In this document: positions 1 through 7,276 of the stretch, piece after piece
How positions within the stretch are numbered: the stretch's first letter is position 1
Layout: the number at the start of each line of letters is the position of its first letter
Origin: Propionibacteriaceae bacterium
GTDB lineage: Bacteria; Actinomycetota; Actinomycetes; Propionibacteriales; Propionibacteriaceae
Direction: 5' to 3'
Length of the DNA stretch: 34,217 bases
Assembly: GCA_030532825.1 (NCBI GenBank)
Contig: JAUNKK010000024.1
Span: 1-34,217, forward strand
The notes under the pieces: model-generated
The model's database searches: none
What the model saw: the letters and a program-made list of their open reading frames with translations, nothing else
Told to the model about the DNA's origin: nothing
Program-made: the position numbers and the translations under genes

Positions 1-2
1 GC

Positions 3-398
3 GTCGGCCCGATGGGCGGCTACATGACGAAGGGCGGCCACGCCTACTACGACGCCGGCCCGCACCTGCGGATCGCCGCCGACGAGGAATACGCGCGGCT
101 AGCCGGCAAGAACCTGCTGCGCGGCTTGGAGTTCCAGGAGTTCGTCGAAGAACTCGCGGAAAGCTGGCACAAGATCAACCTCATCCACAGCTTCCGGGAG
201 GGTAACACCCGCTCCCAGTTCGTCTTCTTCGCGCGCCTGGCGAACCAGGCTGGCTACCGGATCGATACCTCCAAGCTGGCCCTGGGGTCGTGGCTACGCG
301 ACGAGTTCGTCCAGGCCCGCTTTCACAGCCAAGACACGGGTAACACAGACCCGCTCATCGCGGTCCTGCGCCGGATCGTGAAACCCGCGGTCAAGTAG
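3..398 (+). CDS. Fic domain protein, C-terminal part (cut by the left edge)
   Basis: The frame is open from base 3, so the true start lies outside the window. Fic enzymes usually transfer AMP or another nucleotide moiety from a nucleotide onto a hydroxyl side chain of a target protein. The visible part carries the Fic motif HSFREGNTRSQ. This matches the family pattern HxFx(D/E)GNxRxxR at the catalytic His, the acidic metal ligand, the GN anion hole and the first Arg. The position of the second Arg is Phe (the motif continues SQF). The following helix (VFFARLANQAGY) is typical of the family. No inhibitory-helix motif or antitoxin gene is visible, but the upstream side is missing. The gene runs towards mycothione reductase and ends 15 bases from it. 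The Fic assignment is sure; target and toxicity are unknown. Confidence 0.85.
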   Translation, partial: VGPMGGYMTKGGHAYYDAGPHLRIAADEEYARLAGKNLLRGLEFQEFVEELAESWHKINLIHSFREGNTRSQFVFFARLANQAGYRIDTSKLALGSWLRDEFVQARFHSQDTGNTDPLIAVLRRIVKPAVK

Positions 399-413
399 GT
401 ATGTGCGCGGGCT

Positions 414-1823
414 TCAGCCCTCCAGTTCTTTGGGCTTGGCCTGCTGCAGCAGACCAAGCAGAGCGTTCTCGACGACCTCCGGGATCGCGGGGTGGATCCA
501 GTACTGGCCGCGGGCCAGGTCTGGGACGGTCTGCCCGAAGCTCATGGCCTGAATCAGCGGCTGGATCAGCGTCGCCGCCTGGGGGCCGATGATGTGGGCG
601 CCCAGCAGATGCCAAGTGCGGGGGTCAGCCAGCAGCTTCACGAAGTGGCCGCGGTCCTCCAGCGCCCAGCCGTAGGCGACGTCCGAGAACTTCTGCCGCG
701 CCACGACATGCGGGGTGCCCCACTCGCGCAATTGTTCCTCCGTCGCCCCCACCGACGCGATCTGCGGGTCGGTGAACACGGCGTGCGGCACATAGCGGTG
801 GTCCGTGGCGGCCAGTTCCCCGTCGGTGACCAGCAGATTCGCGGCGACGGTGCGGGCCTCGGCGTTGGCGACATGCTTCAGCAGGTAGTTCGACGACACA
901 TCGCCGAGCGCCCAGATGTTCGGCTGGCTCGTGCGCTGGTGCCGGTCGACGCGCACTTGGCCGTTCTCCCCAACCTCAACCCCAGCGGCTGCGAGGTTCA
1001 ACGAGTCCGAGTTCCGGACCCGCCCTGTCGCGACGAGCACCGCGTCCGCCGGGTACTCGTATTCGACACCGTTGCGGTCGGTCGTGACCAGCACCACGTC
1101 ATCCTCCGGACCGGCCTCGACCGCGGCGACCTTCTGGTTGAAAATGAGGTTGACCCGCTGCCCGTGTTCCTCCGCGAAGGCCTGCGAGATCTCGCGGTCC
1201 TCTCCGCGCAGGATCACTTCGGAGCGGTTGATCTGCGTCACCCTTGTCCCCAGGGCCGCGAAGATGTGAGCGAATTCGCAGGCCACGAAACCCCCACCCA
1301 GCACCACGAGGCGCCGGGGCAACTCCGGCAGCCGCATGATGTCGTCGGAGGTATGGATGAACCGCTGCAGCTCGGCGGGTACTTCCACATCAATGGGGCG
1401 TGGCCTCGACCCCGTCGCGATGACGATCTGATCGGCGCTGATCTGCGTGTCCCCCACCAGCAGGGTGTGGGCGTCAACAAAGCTGGCGTGGTCCTCGAAC
1501 AGCGTCACCCCCGGCCCCGTTTGGCGCCACTTCTTGCCCCCCTCGGAGATCGGGTCGATCCGCCCGAAGACCCGGTCGCGGATGGCAGGCCAGTCCACGC
1601 CTTTCAGCTCCACGTCGACGCCCAACCGCTCCGCCTGCTCGGGGGCCGCCGCGCTTTCCGCCGCCACCACGAACATCTTCGTCGGGATGCAGCCGCGGTT
1701 CAGGCATGTCCCACCGAAGACGGGATTCGACTCGATGAGGGCGACGTCTAGGGCCGCGAACCGCTCATCAATGATGGAGTTACCGGAGCCGGAGCCGATC
1801 ACGGCAAGGTCGAAATGCTGCAT
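414..1823 (-). CDS. mtr: Mycothione reductase
   Basis: Flavoprotein of the pyridine nucleotide-disulfide oxidoreductase family that reduces mycothiol disulfide with NADPH in the cytosol. The 469 residues contain an N-terminal FAD-binding glycine motif (VIGSGSGN, residues 9-15), the redox-active disulfide GGTCLNRGC (Cys40 and Cys45), a central NAD(P)-binding motif (VVLGGGFVACEFA), a second FAD motif (WALGDVS) and the C-terminal HPAIPE segment whose His-Glu pair acts as the acid/base partner. Length and N-terminus match actinobacterial mycothione reductases better than lipoamide or glutathione reductases: the residue before the disulfide and the IPTKMFV continuation fit. The start ATG lies 6 bases after CAAGAT (1830-1835), a possible -10 box, so the mRNA may be leaderless. 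It is divergent from the short-chain dehydrogenase at 1914 and convergent with the Fic gene. Confidence 0.93.
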   Translation of the reverse strand: MQHFDLAVIGSGSGNSIIDERFAALDVALIESNPVFGGTCLNRGCIPTKMFVVAAESAAAPEQAERLGVDVELKGVDWPAIRDRVFGRIDPISEGGKKWRQTGPGVTLFEDHASFVDAHTLLVGDTQISADQIVIATGSRPRPIDVEVPAELQRFIHTSDDIMRLPELPRRLVVLGGGFVACEFAHIFAALGTRVTQINRSEVILRGEDREISQAFAEEHGQRVNLIFNQKVAAVEAGPEDDVVLVTTDRNGVEYEYPADAVLVATGRVRNSDSLNLAAAGVEVGENGQVRVDRHQRTSQPNIWALGDVSSNYLLKHVANAEARTVAANLLVTDGELAATDHRYVPHAVFTDPQIASVGATEEQLREWGTPHVVARQKFSDVAYGWALEDRGHFVKLLADPRTWHLLGAHIIGPQAATLIQPLIQAMSFGQTVPDLARGQYWIHPAIPEVVENALLGLLQQAKPKELEG

Positions 1824-1901
1824 GAAGCCATCTTGTCACGCCGCTCCCACCACTACGCACCTGGCAGCGCGGGTTGACACCACTCCACCAGCGGGATCTC
1901 T

Positions 1902-1907
1902 TAGACT
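1902..1907 (+). promoter_or_regulatory. -10 box of a probable leaderless promoter for the short-chain dehydrogenase
   Basis: TAGACT matches the actinobacterial -10 pattern TANNNT and lies exactly 6 bases before the ATG at 1914, so transcription would start at or next to the start codon. A perfect TTGACA is found at 1874-1879, but the spacer of 22 bases is longer than ideal. No Shine-Dalgarno sequence precedes the ATG. Confidence 0.5.
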
Positions 1908-1913
1908 GCATTC

Positions 1914-2672
1914 ATGAGTGGATGGGCAGTAGTGACGGGCGCGTCGAGCGGACTAGGCGCGGCATATGCGCGGGAGTTGGCCAGGCAGGGGGCGAACCTG
2001 ATCCTCGTAGCCCGCAGTACCGGGAAGTTATCCGGCCTCGCCGACGAGTTGCGCACCCGCCATCGGGTTGACGTCGAAGTCTGGCCCTGCGACCTCACCA
2101 ACCGCGGTGGCCGCGCCGTCCTCGTCGCCGACCTGGCGTCCCGAAAGATCCACACCCTCATCAACAGCGCGGGCTTCGGCACCCTGGGTGATTTCGTCGA
2201 TCTGGAGGCCGAACGCATCCTGTCGGAAGTCGAGTTGAACGTCGTCGCCCTGACGGAACTGACCCGCACGGTGCTGCCAGGTATGAAGGCCCGCGGCCGG
2301 GGCGCGATCGTGAACCTCGCCAGCACCGCCTCCTTCCAGCCCATCCCTGGGTTCGCCACCTACGCGGCGACAAAGGCCTACGTGCTGCGCCTGTCCGTAG
2401 CACTGTGGGCGGAACTGCGGGAAACCGACGTGCGGGTCCTGGCAGTGTGCCCCGGCCCCACCGACACGGGTTTCTTCTCGGCCGCCGGCAACGACGACGT
2501 CATGGCCGAGCGTCGCACCGTCGACCAAGTGGTCGCCACGACGTTCAAGGCCCTCAGGCGACGCAAGCCGTATGTCGTCGACGGGGTACGCAACACGGTC
2601 CTAGCCGAAGCCACCCGCCTGGCACCAACCCGCTTCGCCTCTGCCCTGTCGAACTGGGTCGCCACGCACTGA
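1914..2672 (+). CDS. Short-chain dehydrogenase/reductase (SDR family)
   Basis: NAD(P)-dependent oxidoreductase of the classical SDR family, 252 residues, the usual length. The Rossmann motif TGASSGLG is at residues 8-15, the NSAG motif at 84-87, and the catalytic Ser region (NLAS) and Tyr150-x3-Lys154 (YAATK) follow in normal order. A PGPTDTGF segment fits the region after the active site. It resembles the broad DltE/YqjQ-like group of cytosolic short-chain dehydrogenases; the substrate cannot be read from sequence. The gene is divergent from mycothione reductase and ends 6 bases from the convergent membrane-protein gene at 2679. It probably has its own leaderless promoter. Confidence 0.9.
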   Translation: MSGWAVVTGASSGLGAAYARELARQGANLILVARSTGKLSGLADELRTRHRVDVEVWPCDLTNRGGRAVLVADLASRKIHTLINSAGFGTLGDFVDLEAERILSEVELNVVALTELTRTVLPGMKARGRGAIVNLASTASFQPIPGFATYAATKAYVLRLSVALWAELRETDVRVLAVCPGPTDTGFFSAAGNDDVMAERRTVDQVVATTFKALRRRKPYVVDGVRNTVLAEATRLAPTRFASALSNWVATH

Positions 2673-2678
2673 TTCCCG

Positions 2679-4124
2679 CTAGCGCACCGTGATGGCGCGG
2701 GTTTCCTGGGCGACGGCAGTCGCCCCGCCCTCACCCGGATAGGTGGCCTCCACCCGAATTGAATAACTCCCCGCCTCCAACGGGAGGGACACCGTCCAGG
2801 TATGCCATCCGGCGGAGTCGGCGATCGTGCTGGTCTGCGCAAACTGCGAACTGAGCAACTTTTCGGAGGCATCCGTGACCAGCACGCGGGGCTGGTCGAC
2901 GCCAGGCTGCACTGTGCCGGAGATCGTGACGGTTCCCGGCCACAGCCGCTGCCCGTTGCTGGGGGTGTTCACCCACAACTTGGCCAGCGCTTCCGTCCCG
3001 GGGCGCTGCCATTCTCCCTGGAACGCGGCGGGTGGGGCCTCGCCGTTGGCGGTGAACTGGACGCTCAGATTGGGATCGCCCAAGATGTCGTGAGCGGCGT
3101 AGATCATCTGATTGATGGCGGCCGCCGTCTGCTCTGGGGAGGCATCGACGGGGAAGGCTGCCGACGACAGGTCGATGGTGAGCCTGGAGCCCTCCTGTCG
3201 CACGGATAGCACCCGCCCCGGCCGCCAGGCCGAGTTGTAGTCCGGGTCCAGCGGCGCCAGCACCAGAATCGCATCCATGGCGGCCGTCACCAGGTCGCGG
3301 GTGCCCTCCAGGTTTCGCAGCTCCCGATACAGCTTTCCGTCCTGCCGACCCACGTAGTAGACGGGAACGCCAAGCACCTGCGACGGCAAAGAACGCGATG
3401 AGGAGATCGTGGCGGTCACCGACTCGGTTGGAGCGGGCAGCGGATCCGTGCGGGAGGCGCGGGTGGCGAACGCCGTCGAGGCGCCGACTCCGAGGCACAT
3501 CGCCACGACGATTGCGGCCAGCCACAACGGTATCCCGGGGGACCGGCGATCTTTGAAGGTACGTAACTCTGCCTCCAGGGTCTCCCGGCCGGGCGCATGG
3601 ATCAGGCGCGCAGAGGATCTCAGAGCGGCCGTCAGTTCCTGAGACAGCGATTCGATGATGCCGGGCAAGCTCACCGGCCCCGGCTCCCCGACGGCGCGGC
3701 GCAGCGCGTCGAGGGCCTCCTCTAGCCGATGGTTGCAGTTGCGGACCGTCATGCGCATGATGCCCGCCAACTCCGGGCCGAACACCGACAGGTAGTGGGA
3801 TACGACCAGCAGTTCCCCAAGCCGCATGGGCAGCGCCTTCACAGCCTGGCAGATCTCCTCCTGTCGCGGGTCGGCTACCTCCATCAGCTCCAGTGCCGCG
3901 GCTTGGCCCCGAACGGCGCGCGCCTGATGCACCACTTGCTCGGCCAGGTACTCCACGCGCTCCGACGGGTCGACGATCCGGTTGGAGCGCTTAGCCAGGG
4001 CCAACATTGAGGTGCGCAGAATATGCCCGGATTCGCTCTCCGCGCCGAGCATCACCGCCAGCCGGTGCAGCGTCGGGCCCTGCTCCTCGAACAGGTCGAT
4101 CAGCCAAGTAGAAGTTTCGGCCAC
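2679..4124 (-). CDS. Membrane protein with sigma-70-like N-terminus, GerMN and Gmad2 domains
   Basis: From a GTG start at 4124 the protein has 481 residues. Residues about 8-70 look like a degenerate ECF sigma region 2 (LFEEQGPTLHRLAVML and following). Residues about 92-147 look like a region-4 helix bundle (AVKALPMRLGELLVVSHYLS, then a helix ending LDALRRAV). A single membrane segment follows at about 199-219 (IPLWLAAIVVAMCLGVGAS). The outer part has a GerMN-like domain (about 252-355, beginning VPVYYVG) and a C-terminal Gmad2 immunoglobulin-like domain (about 384-475, with NTPSNGQ and GTVTISGTV). GerMN and Gmad2 are known from spore germination proteins, yet nothing here suggests sporulation. 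The same frame opens at an ATG at 4229, but that start lies inside a palindrome and adds 35 unconserved-looking residues. A GGGGAG lies about 10 bases before GTG 4124. The function is unknown; signalling across the membrane is an inference. Confidence 0.75.
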   Translation of the reverse strand: MAETSTWLIDLFEEQGPTLHRLAVMLGAESESGHILRTSMLALAKRSNRIVDPSERVEYLAEQVVHQARAVRGQAAALELMEVADPRQEEICQAVKALPMRLGELLVVSHYLSVFGPELAGIMRMTVRNCNHRLEEALDALRRAVGEPGPVSLPGIIESLSQELTAALRSSARLIHAPGRETLEAELRTFKDRRSPGIPLWLAAIVVAMCLGVGASTAFATRASRTDPLPAPTESVTATISSSRSLPSQVLGVPVYYVGRQDGKLYRELRNLEGTRDLVTAAMDAILVLAPLDPDYNSAWRPGRVLSVRQEGSRLTIDLSSAAFPVDASPEQTAAAINQMIYAAHDILGDPNLSVQFTANGEAPPAAFQGEWQRPGTEALAKLWVNTPSNGQRLWPGTVTISGTVQPGVDQPRVLVTDASEKLLSSQFAQTSTIADSAGWHTWTVSLPLEAGSYSIRVEATYPGEGGATAVAQETRAITVR

Positions 4125-4188
4125 GCGGGGTTCACTCCCCGCCCACAGCAAGTGCGCGTTTGGTGCGTTCCACGGCTGGCCCTTCCCT

Positions 4189-4210
4189 ATCGCAACTGAA
4201 TCGCAACTGA
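4189..4210. repeat. Perfect 11-bp tandem repeat upstream of the sigma-like/GerMN gene
   Basis: The unit ATCGCAACTGA occurs twice back to back with no mismatch. Its period is one helical turn, which would place two copies of a protein-binding site on the same DNA face. It lies 65 bases upstream of the proposed GTG start at 4124 and 6 bases from the palindrome at 4217-4232. Confidence 0.6.
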
Positions 4211-4216
4211 CGCACC

Positions 4217-4232
4217 CCATTGTGCACAATGG
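4217..4232. promoter_or_regulatory. Perfect 16-bp palindrome, operator-like
   Basis: CCATTGTGCACAATGG equals its own reverse complement over all 16 bases and lies between the ccdA stop (4255) and the proposed start of the GerMN/Gmad2 membrane protein (4124). It has no loop, so it looks like a dimeric-regulator site rather than a terminator. I do not recognise it as a known LexA, DtxR, Zur or NrdR box. Confidence 0.55.
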
Positions 4233-4254
4233 ATCTGAGGGCAGGATTAAGGAT

Positions 4255-4998
4255 TCACAGGATCGTCACAAAGTCCGCGATCCAGGCGCGCAGACCAGCC
4301 ATCGCCAGGTCCCACAACCCAGTGACCATCGCCAACCCCACGACCAGCATGAAGACACCGCCGAAAAGCTGCATCCCCCGCTGGTGGCGTTTTAACCAGG
4401 CGAAACCGCCCTGTAGCCGCCCGAAAGCGATGGCGAATGCCAGGAAGGGCAGCCCCAAGCCCAGCGCGTATCCGAAGGCCAGCACCGCCCCACGCACCGC
4501 CGACCCCTCCGTCAGCGCTAGCGACAGCACGACCGACAACGTCGGTCCGATGCACGGCGTCCAGCCAATCCCGAACGCAACGCCAAGCACGGGTGAGAAC
4601 ACCATCCCGAGGTTCGGCGCGATCGGCCGCCACTCCAGCGGCAGCGGAATCCATCCCGCGAACACGGCTGCCAGCAGGATGATGAGAATGCCCGCCGCCA
4701 GGGTGATGGCGCGCTGATGCGCCAACAGCAGCGACGCGAGGCCGCCGAGCACCGCACCCGTGGTCACGAACACGGCCGCGAAACCCAGCACGAACCCGAG
4801 CGTGCCGCCCAGAAGCGCCCGCCGACTACCGCGCCCGGCCGTGATCTCCGCAGCCCCCAGCCCGGAGGCATAGGACAGATAGGCGGGCAGCAGCGGAAGC
4901 ACGCACGGCGAGGCGAAAGAAATCAGCCCAGCCAGCAGGGCCACGGGGAGAGCGAACAGCAGGTTGCCGCCCAGCGCGTCCACCAGCCAGTCGGCCAC
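4255..4998 (-). CDS. ccdA: CcdA-type thiol-disulfide transporter (cytochrome c biogenesis protein)
   Basis: Polytopic membrane protein of the DsbD/CcdA family, 247 residues, about six membrane helices. It carries reducing equivalents from cytosolic thioredoxin across the membrane to extracytoplasmic thiol proteins. The two signature cysteine motifs are present: SPCVLPLLPAYLSY in the first helix region and GWTPCIGPTL near the fourth. The gene starts 2 bases after the stop of the histidine phosphatase, so both are surely cotranscribed. In mycobacteria the order is phosphatase, thioredoxin-like (resA/ccsX), ccdA, resB, ccsA. Here the thioredoxin-like gene is absent between the first two, and resB and ccsA do not follow within the window. 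CcdA may therefore serve a partner encoded elsewhere. Confidence 0.9.
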   Translation of the reverse strand: MADWLVDALGGNLLFALPVALLAGLISFASPCVLPLLPAYLSYASGLGAAEITAGRGSRRALLGGTLGFVLGFAAVFVTTGAVLGGLASLLLAHQRAITLAAGILIILLAAVFAGWIPLPLEWRPIAPNLGMVFSPVLGVAFGIGWTPCIGPTLSVVLSLALTEGSAVRGAVLAFGYALGLGLPFLAFAIAFGRLQGGFAWLKRHQRGMQLFGGVFMLVVGLAMVTGLWDLAMAGLRAWIADFVTIL

Positions 4999-5000
4999 GG

Positions 5001-5657
5001 TCAGGTCCCGACCTGAAAGCGTCGGCCGCGCTTGACGGGTAGCAGGTCCTGGGCGGGTTCGGCGTAGTCGACGGCGGTGAGCCGCCCGTCGCGGAAAGTG
5101 AACGAGGTCACCGACGCCAGGGTGCAGCGGCGACGCCTAGGATCGTGGACGAGCGGCCGGGCCTCGGCGTTGCGGCGGGCCATTTCGATGGGCAGCTGGT
5201 GGCTGACGACGAGCGCCTGCCCGCCCTCCCCGGCGGCCCGGGCGGCATCGACGATGGCGGCGCGCATCCGGCCGGCAATCTCGACGTAAGGTTCGCCCCA
5301 GCTCGGTTTGAACGGGTTGAGCACGTAGCGCAGCATCCGCCAGTCCCTGAGCGCCTGGTTGTCGCGACCGAAAACCTTACCCTCGAAGGCATTGGCGGCC
5401 TCAATGACGCGATCGTCGATCACCACCTCCAAGCCACCAAACAACTCGGCGGTGGGCTGGAGGGTCTCGCGGGCACGCTGCAGCGGCGAGCACCTCAGAT
5501 GCGTCAACGGCACGTCGCGCCAGTACTCAGCCATACGGGCGGCCATCTGGTGCCCCAGCCCGGAGAGCCCAAAACCCGGCAGGCGCCCGTACAGCACTCC
5601 GTCCGGGTTGTGAACCTGGCCGTGCCGCATGACATGGACGACCGTGGGCGCCATCAC
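5001..5657 (-). CDS. Histidine phosphatase family protein (phosphoglycerate mutase-like)
   Basis: 218-residue cytosolic member of the histidine phosphatase superfamily. The catalytic RHG motif is in MRHGQVHN (about residues 10-17), and the second catalytic His is in VVSHQLP near residue 154. The segment CSPLQRARETLQP gives the conserved arginine region. Substrate unknown; true phosphoglycerate mutase activity is not implied. The start overlaps the stop of the hemD fusion by four bases (5654-5657), which suggests translational coupling, and ccdA follows after 2 bases. This order (hemD side, phosphatase, ccdA) resembles the mycobacterial heme/cytochrome c biogenesis neighbourhood, but the role of the phosphatase there is not established. 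Confidence 0.88.
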   Translation of the reverse strand: MMAPTVVHVMRHGQVHNPDGVLYGRLPGFGLSGLGHQMAARMAEYWRDVPLTHLRCSPLQRARETLQPTAELFGGLEVVIDDRVIEAANAFEGKVFGRDNQALRDWRMLRYVLNPFKPSWGEPYVEIAGRMRAAIVDAARAAGEGGQALVVSHQLPIEMARRNAEARPLVHDPRRRRCTLASVTSFTFRDGRLTAVDYAEPAQDLLPVKRGRRFQVGT

Positions 5658-7228
5658 ACGCCCCTAGCCTTGCGACGTCGGCGGCGGCGCTGCGACGGTT
5701 TCGTGTCGGCTAGGCCCTGGGCCAGCCGGTCGGCGCGGCGGGCGTCCGCGAACCGGGCGAGCCCGGCAGCCACCGACTCGAAGGTCGGGGACTCGGCGAC
5801 GACATCAACGCGCAGCCCGTGCATCTCGCACGTGGCGGCGGTGGCGGGGCCGATAGCGGCGATGATGGAGACGTTGTGGGGCTTGCCCGCGATGCCGATC
5901 ATGTTGCGCACGGCCGACGAGGAGGTGAACACCACGGCATCAAACAGCCCCGTCTTGATGCGCTCCCGCATCTCGGCGGGAGGCGGCGCGGCGCGGACCG
6001 TGCGGTACGCGGTGACTTCCTCGACCCCCCAGCCGAGGTTCGTCAGGCCCCCGACCATGTCGGTGACGCTGACATCTGCGGTGGGCACCAACACGCGGGC
6101 GATGGGGTCGATCAGCTCATCGTATGCCGGGAACTCCAACGCCAAATCCCGTGCGGTGTCGCCGGCGCTGGGGGTCAGGTCGGGGGTCAGCCCGACACGG
6201 CCTAACGCCTCAACGGTGCCCCGGCCAACTGCGGCCAGGTGGATGCCGGACAGCGCCCGAGAGTCCAGGCCGTACTCGGCCAGCCGCTCCACGATGGCGC
6301 CGACGGCGTGCGGCGAGGTGAACACCACCCAGAGGTAGCGGCCATCGACGATGCCGCGCACGGCCTTCTCCATCGCCTGCTCGGTGCGGGGCGGCTCAAT
6401 GGACATCGTCGCCACCACTTCGGGCGTTGCACCGTAGCGCGTCAGATGGTCGGTCAGTTCAGTTACCTCGTCCTTGGTTCGCGGCACGAGGACGCTCCAG
6501 TTGAACAGCGGCTTCGTGGCGAACCAGTCGACCCTGGAGCGCATATTCTCGCCCGTGCCGGGCCCCACCACGAGGAAACGCGCGCCCGCCACGGGGCTGG
6601 TGTCCAACTGGGACCAGCGGGTCAGACAACTGCGCTGGGAGGTGCTGCCTAGCTTCGTGAGTTCCAGTACCTCCGCGTCGGGTCCGTAGACGGCCGCACC
6701 GCACTCGGCCACGCGCTGTACCGTCTCGTCTGAAACCCGCAGCACGAGCGTCTCGTTGTTCGGGAAGCTGCTTTCGTCGGGGACAGTGACGGAGGCGTCG
6801 CAGAAAGCCATCACCGCGGTCGGCACAACGGCCCCGTAGGTCAGGGCGGCGTTCCAATAGGTGACGCCCGGAATCACATGAGTGCGAATATGCCGGTCCG
6901 CCAGAATCTTGCGGAGCGTGTTGTCGTGCTTGCTCTCGCTAAAGAAATCACCAGCCACCAGGCGCACGACGGCACGACCCGCGGCCACGGCTTCCAGCAC
7001 CTGCGCCACCTCGTCCGCGGCCACCTCGACTACCTCGCCGATGGGTTCGATCCCGACGCCCGCCAAGTGCTCGACCATGACCAGCGAATCCACCACCAGC
7101 AAGTCGGCCCGGACTATTTCGCGGCTGCCCGCATAGGTGATGAGCCCAGGGTCCCCGGGCCCGAAGCCCACGAACGTGACCGTCCCCGTAGTCGGCTGAA
7201 CGGTGTCAGCAGCGTCGGTATCGATCAC
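5654..7228 (-). CDS. hemD: Fused SUMT-like / uroporphyrinogen-III synthase
   Basis: 524 residues with two parts. Residues about 15-245 form a tetrapyrrole methylase fold, starting with VGFGPGDPGLIT, the SAM-binding loop region of uroporphyrinogen-III C-methyltransferase. Residues about 265-500 form the HemD domain (from NWSVLVPRTKDE through VFTSSSAVRN), which cyclises hydroxymethylbilane to uroporphyrinogen III in heme and B12 synthesis. The methylase half is divergent: the usual VRLKGGDPF is VVRLVAGDFF and the VPGVTSA region is IPGVTYWN, as in other actinobacterial fusions, so methylase activity is uncertain. Start GTG at 7228 has AGGAG seven bases upstream. Final residues are basic (RRRRRRKARGV). 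hemB and hemC are not adjacent in this window. It leads a coupled run with the phosphatase and ccdA. Confidence 0.9.
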   Translation of the reverse strand: MIDTDAADTVQPTTGTVTFVGFGPGDPGLITYAGSREIVRADLLVVDSLVMVEHLAGVGIEPIGEVVEVAADEVAQVLEAVAAGRAVVRLVAGDFFSESKHDNTLRKILADRHIRTHVIPGVTYWNAALTYGAVVPTAVMAFCDASVTVPDESSFPNNETLVLRVSDETVQRVAECGAAVYGPDAEVLELTKLGSTSQRSCLTRWSQLDTSPVAGARFLVVGPGTGENMRSRVDWFATKPLFNWSVLVPRTKDEVTELTDHLTRYGATPEVVATMSIEPPRTEQAMEKAVRGIVDGRYLWVVFTSPHAVGAIVERLAEYGLDSRALSGIHLAAVGRGTVEALGRVGLTPDLTPSAGDTARDLALEFPAYDELIDPIARVLVPTADVSVTDMVGGLTNLGWGVEEVTAYRTVRAAPPPAEMRERIKTGLFDAVVFTSSSAVRNMIGIAGKPHNVSIIAAIGPATAATCEMHGLRVDVVAESPTFESVAAGLARFADARRADRLAQGLADTKPSQRRRRRRKARGV

Positions 7229-7276
7229 AGACCAACTCCTGGGGGTACGAGATGCACCGCCACCAGTGGGCGGGGC

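Noticed and set aside
492-1751. Long plus-strand open frame opposite mycothione reductase
   Set aside because: Composition rich in Arg, His and Gln without motifs; the minus strand carries a complete reductase with all catalytic motifs.
4125-4229. Longer N-terminus (ATG 4229) for the sigma-like/GerMN protein
   Set aside because: The ATG lies within the 16-bp palindrome, the extra 35 residues look random, and a GTG with a ribosome site is available at 4124.
5654-7228. Active uroporphyrinogen-III methyltransferase for B12/siroheme in the N-terminal half
   Set aside because: Key SUMT segments are divergent (VVRLVAGDFF, IPGVTYWN), so only the HemD activity is claimed; the methylase half is described as SUMT-like.
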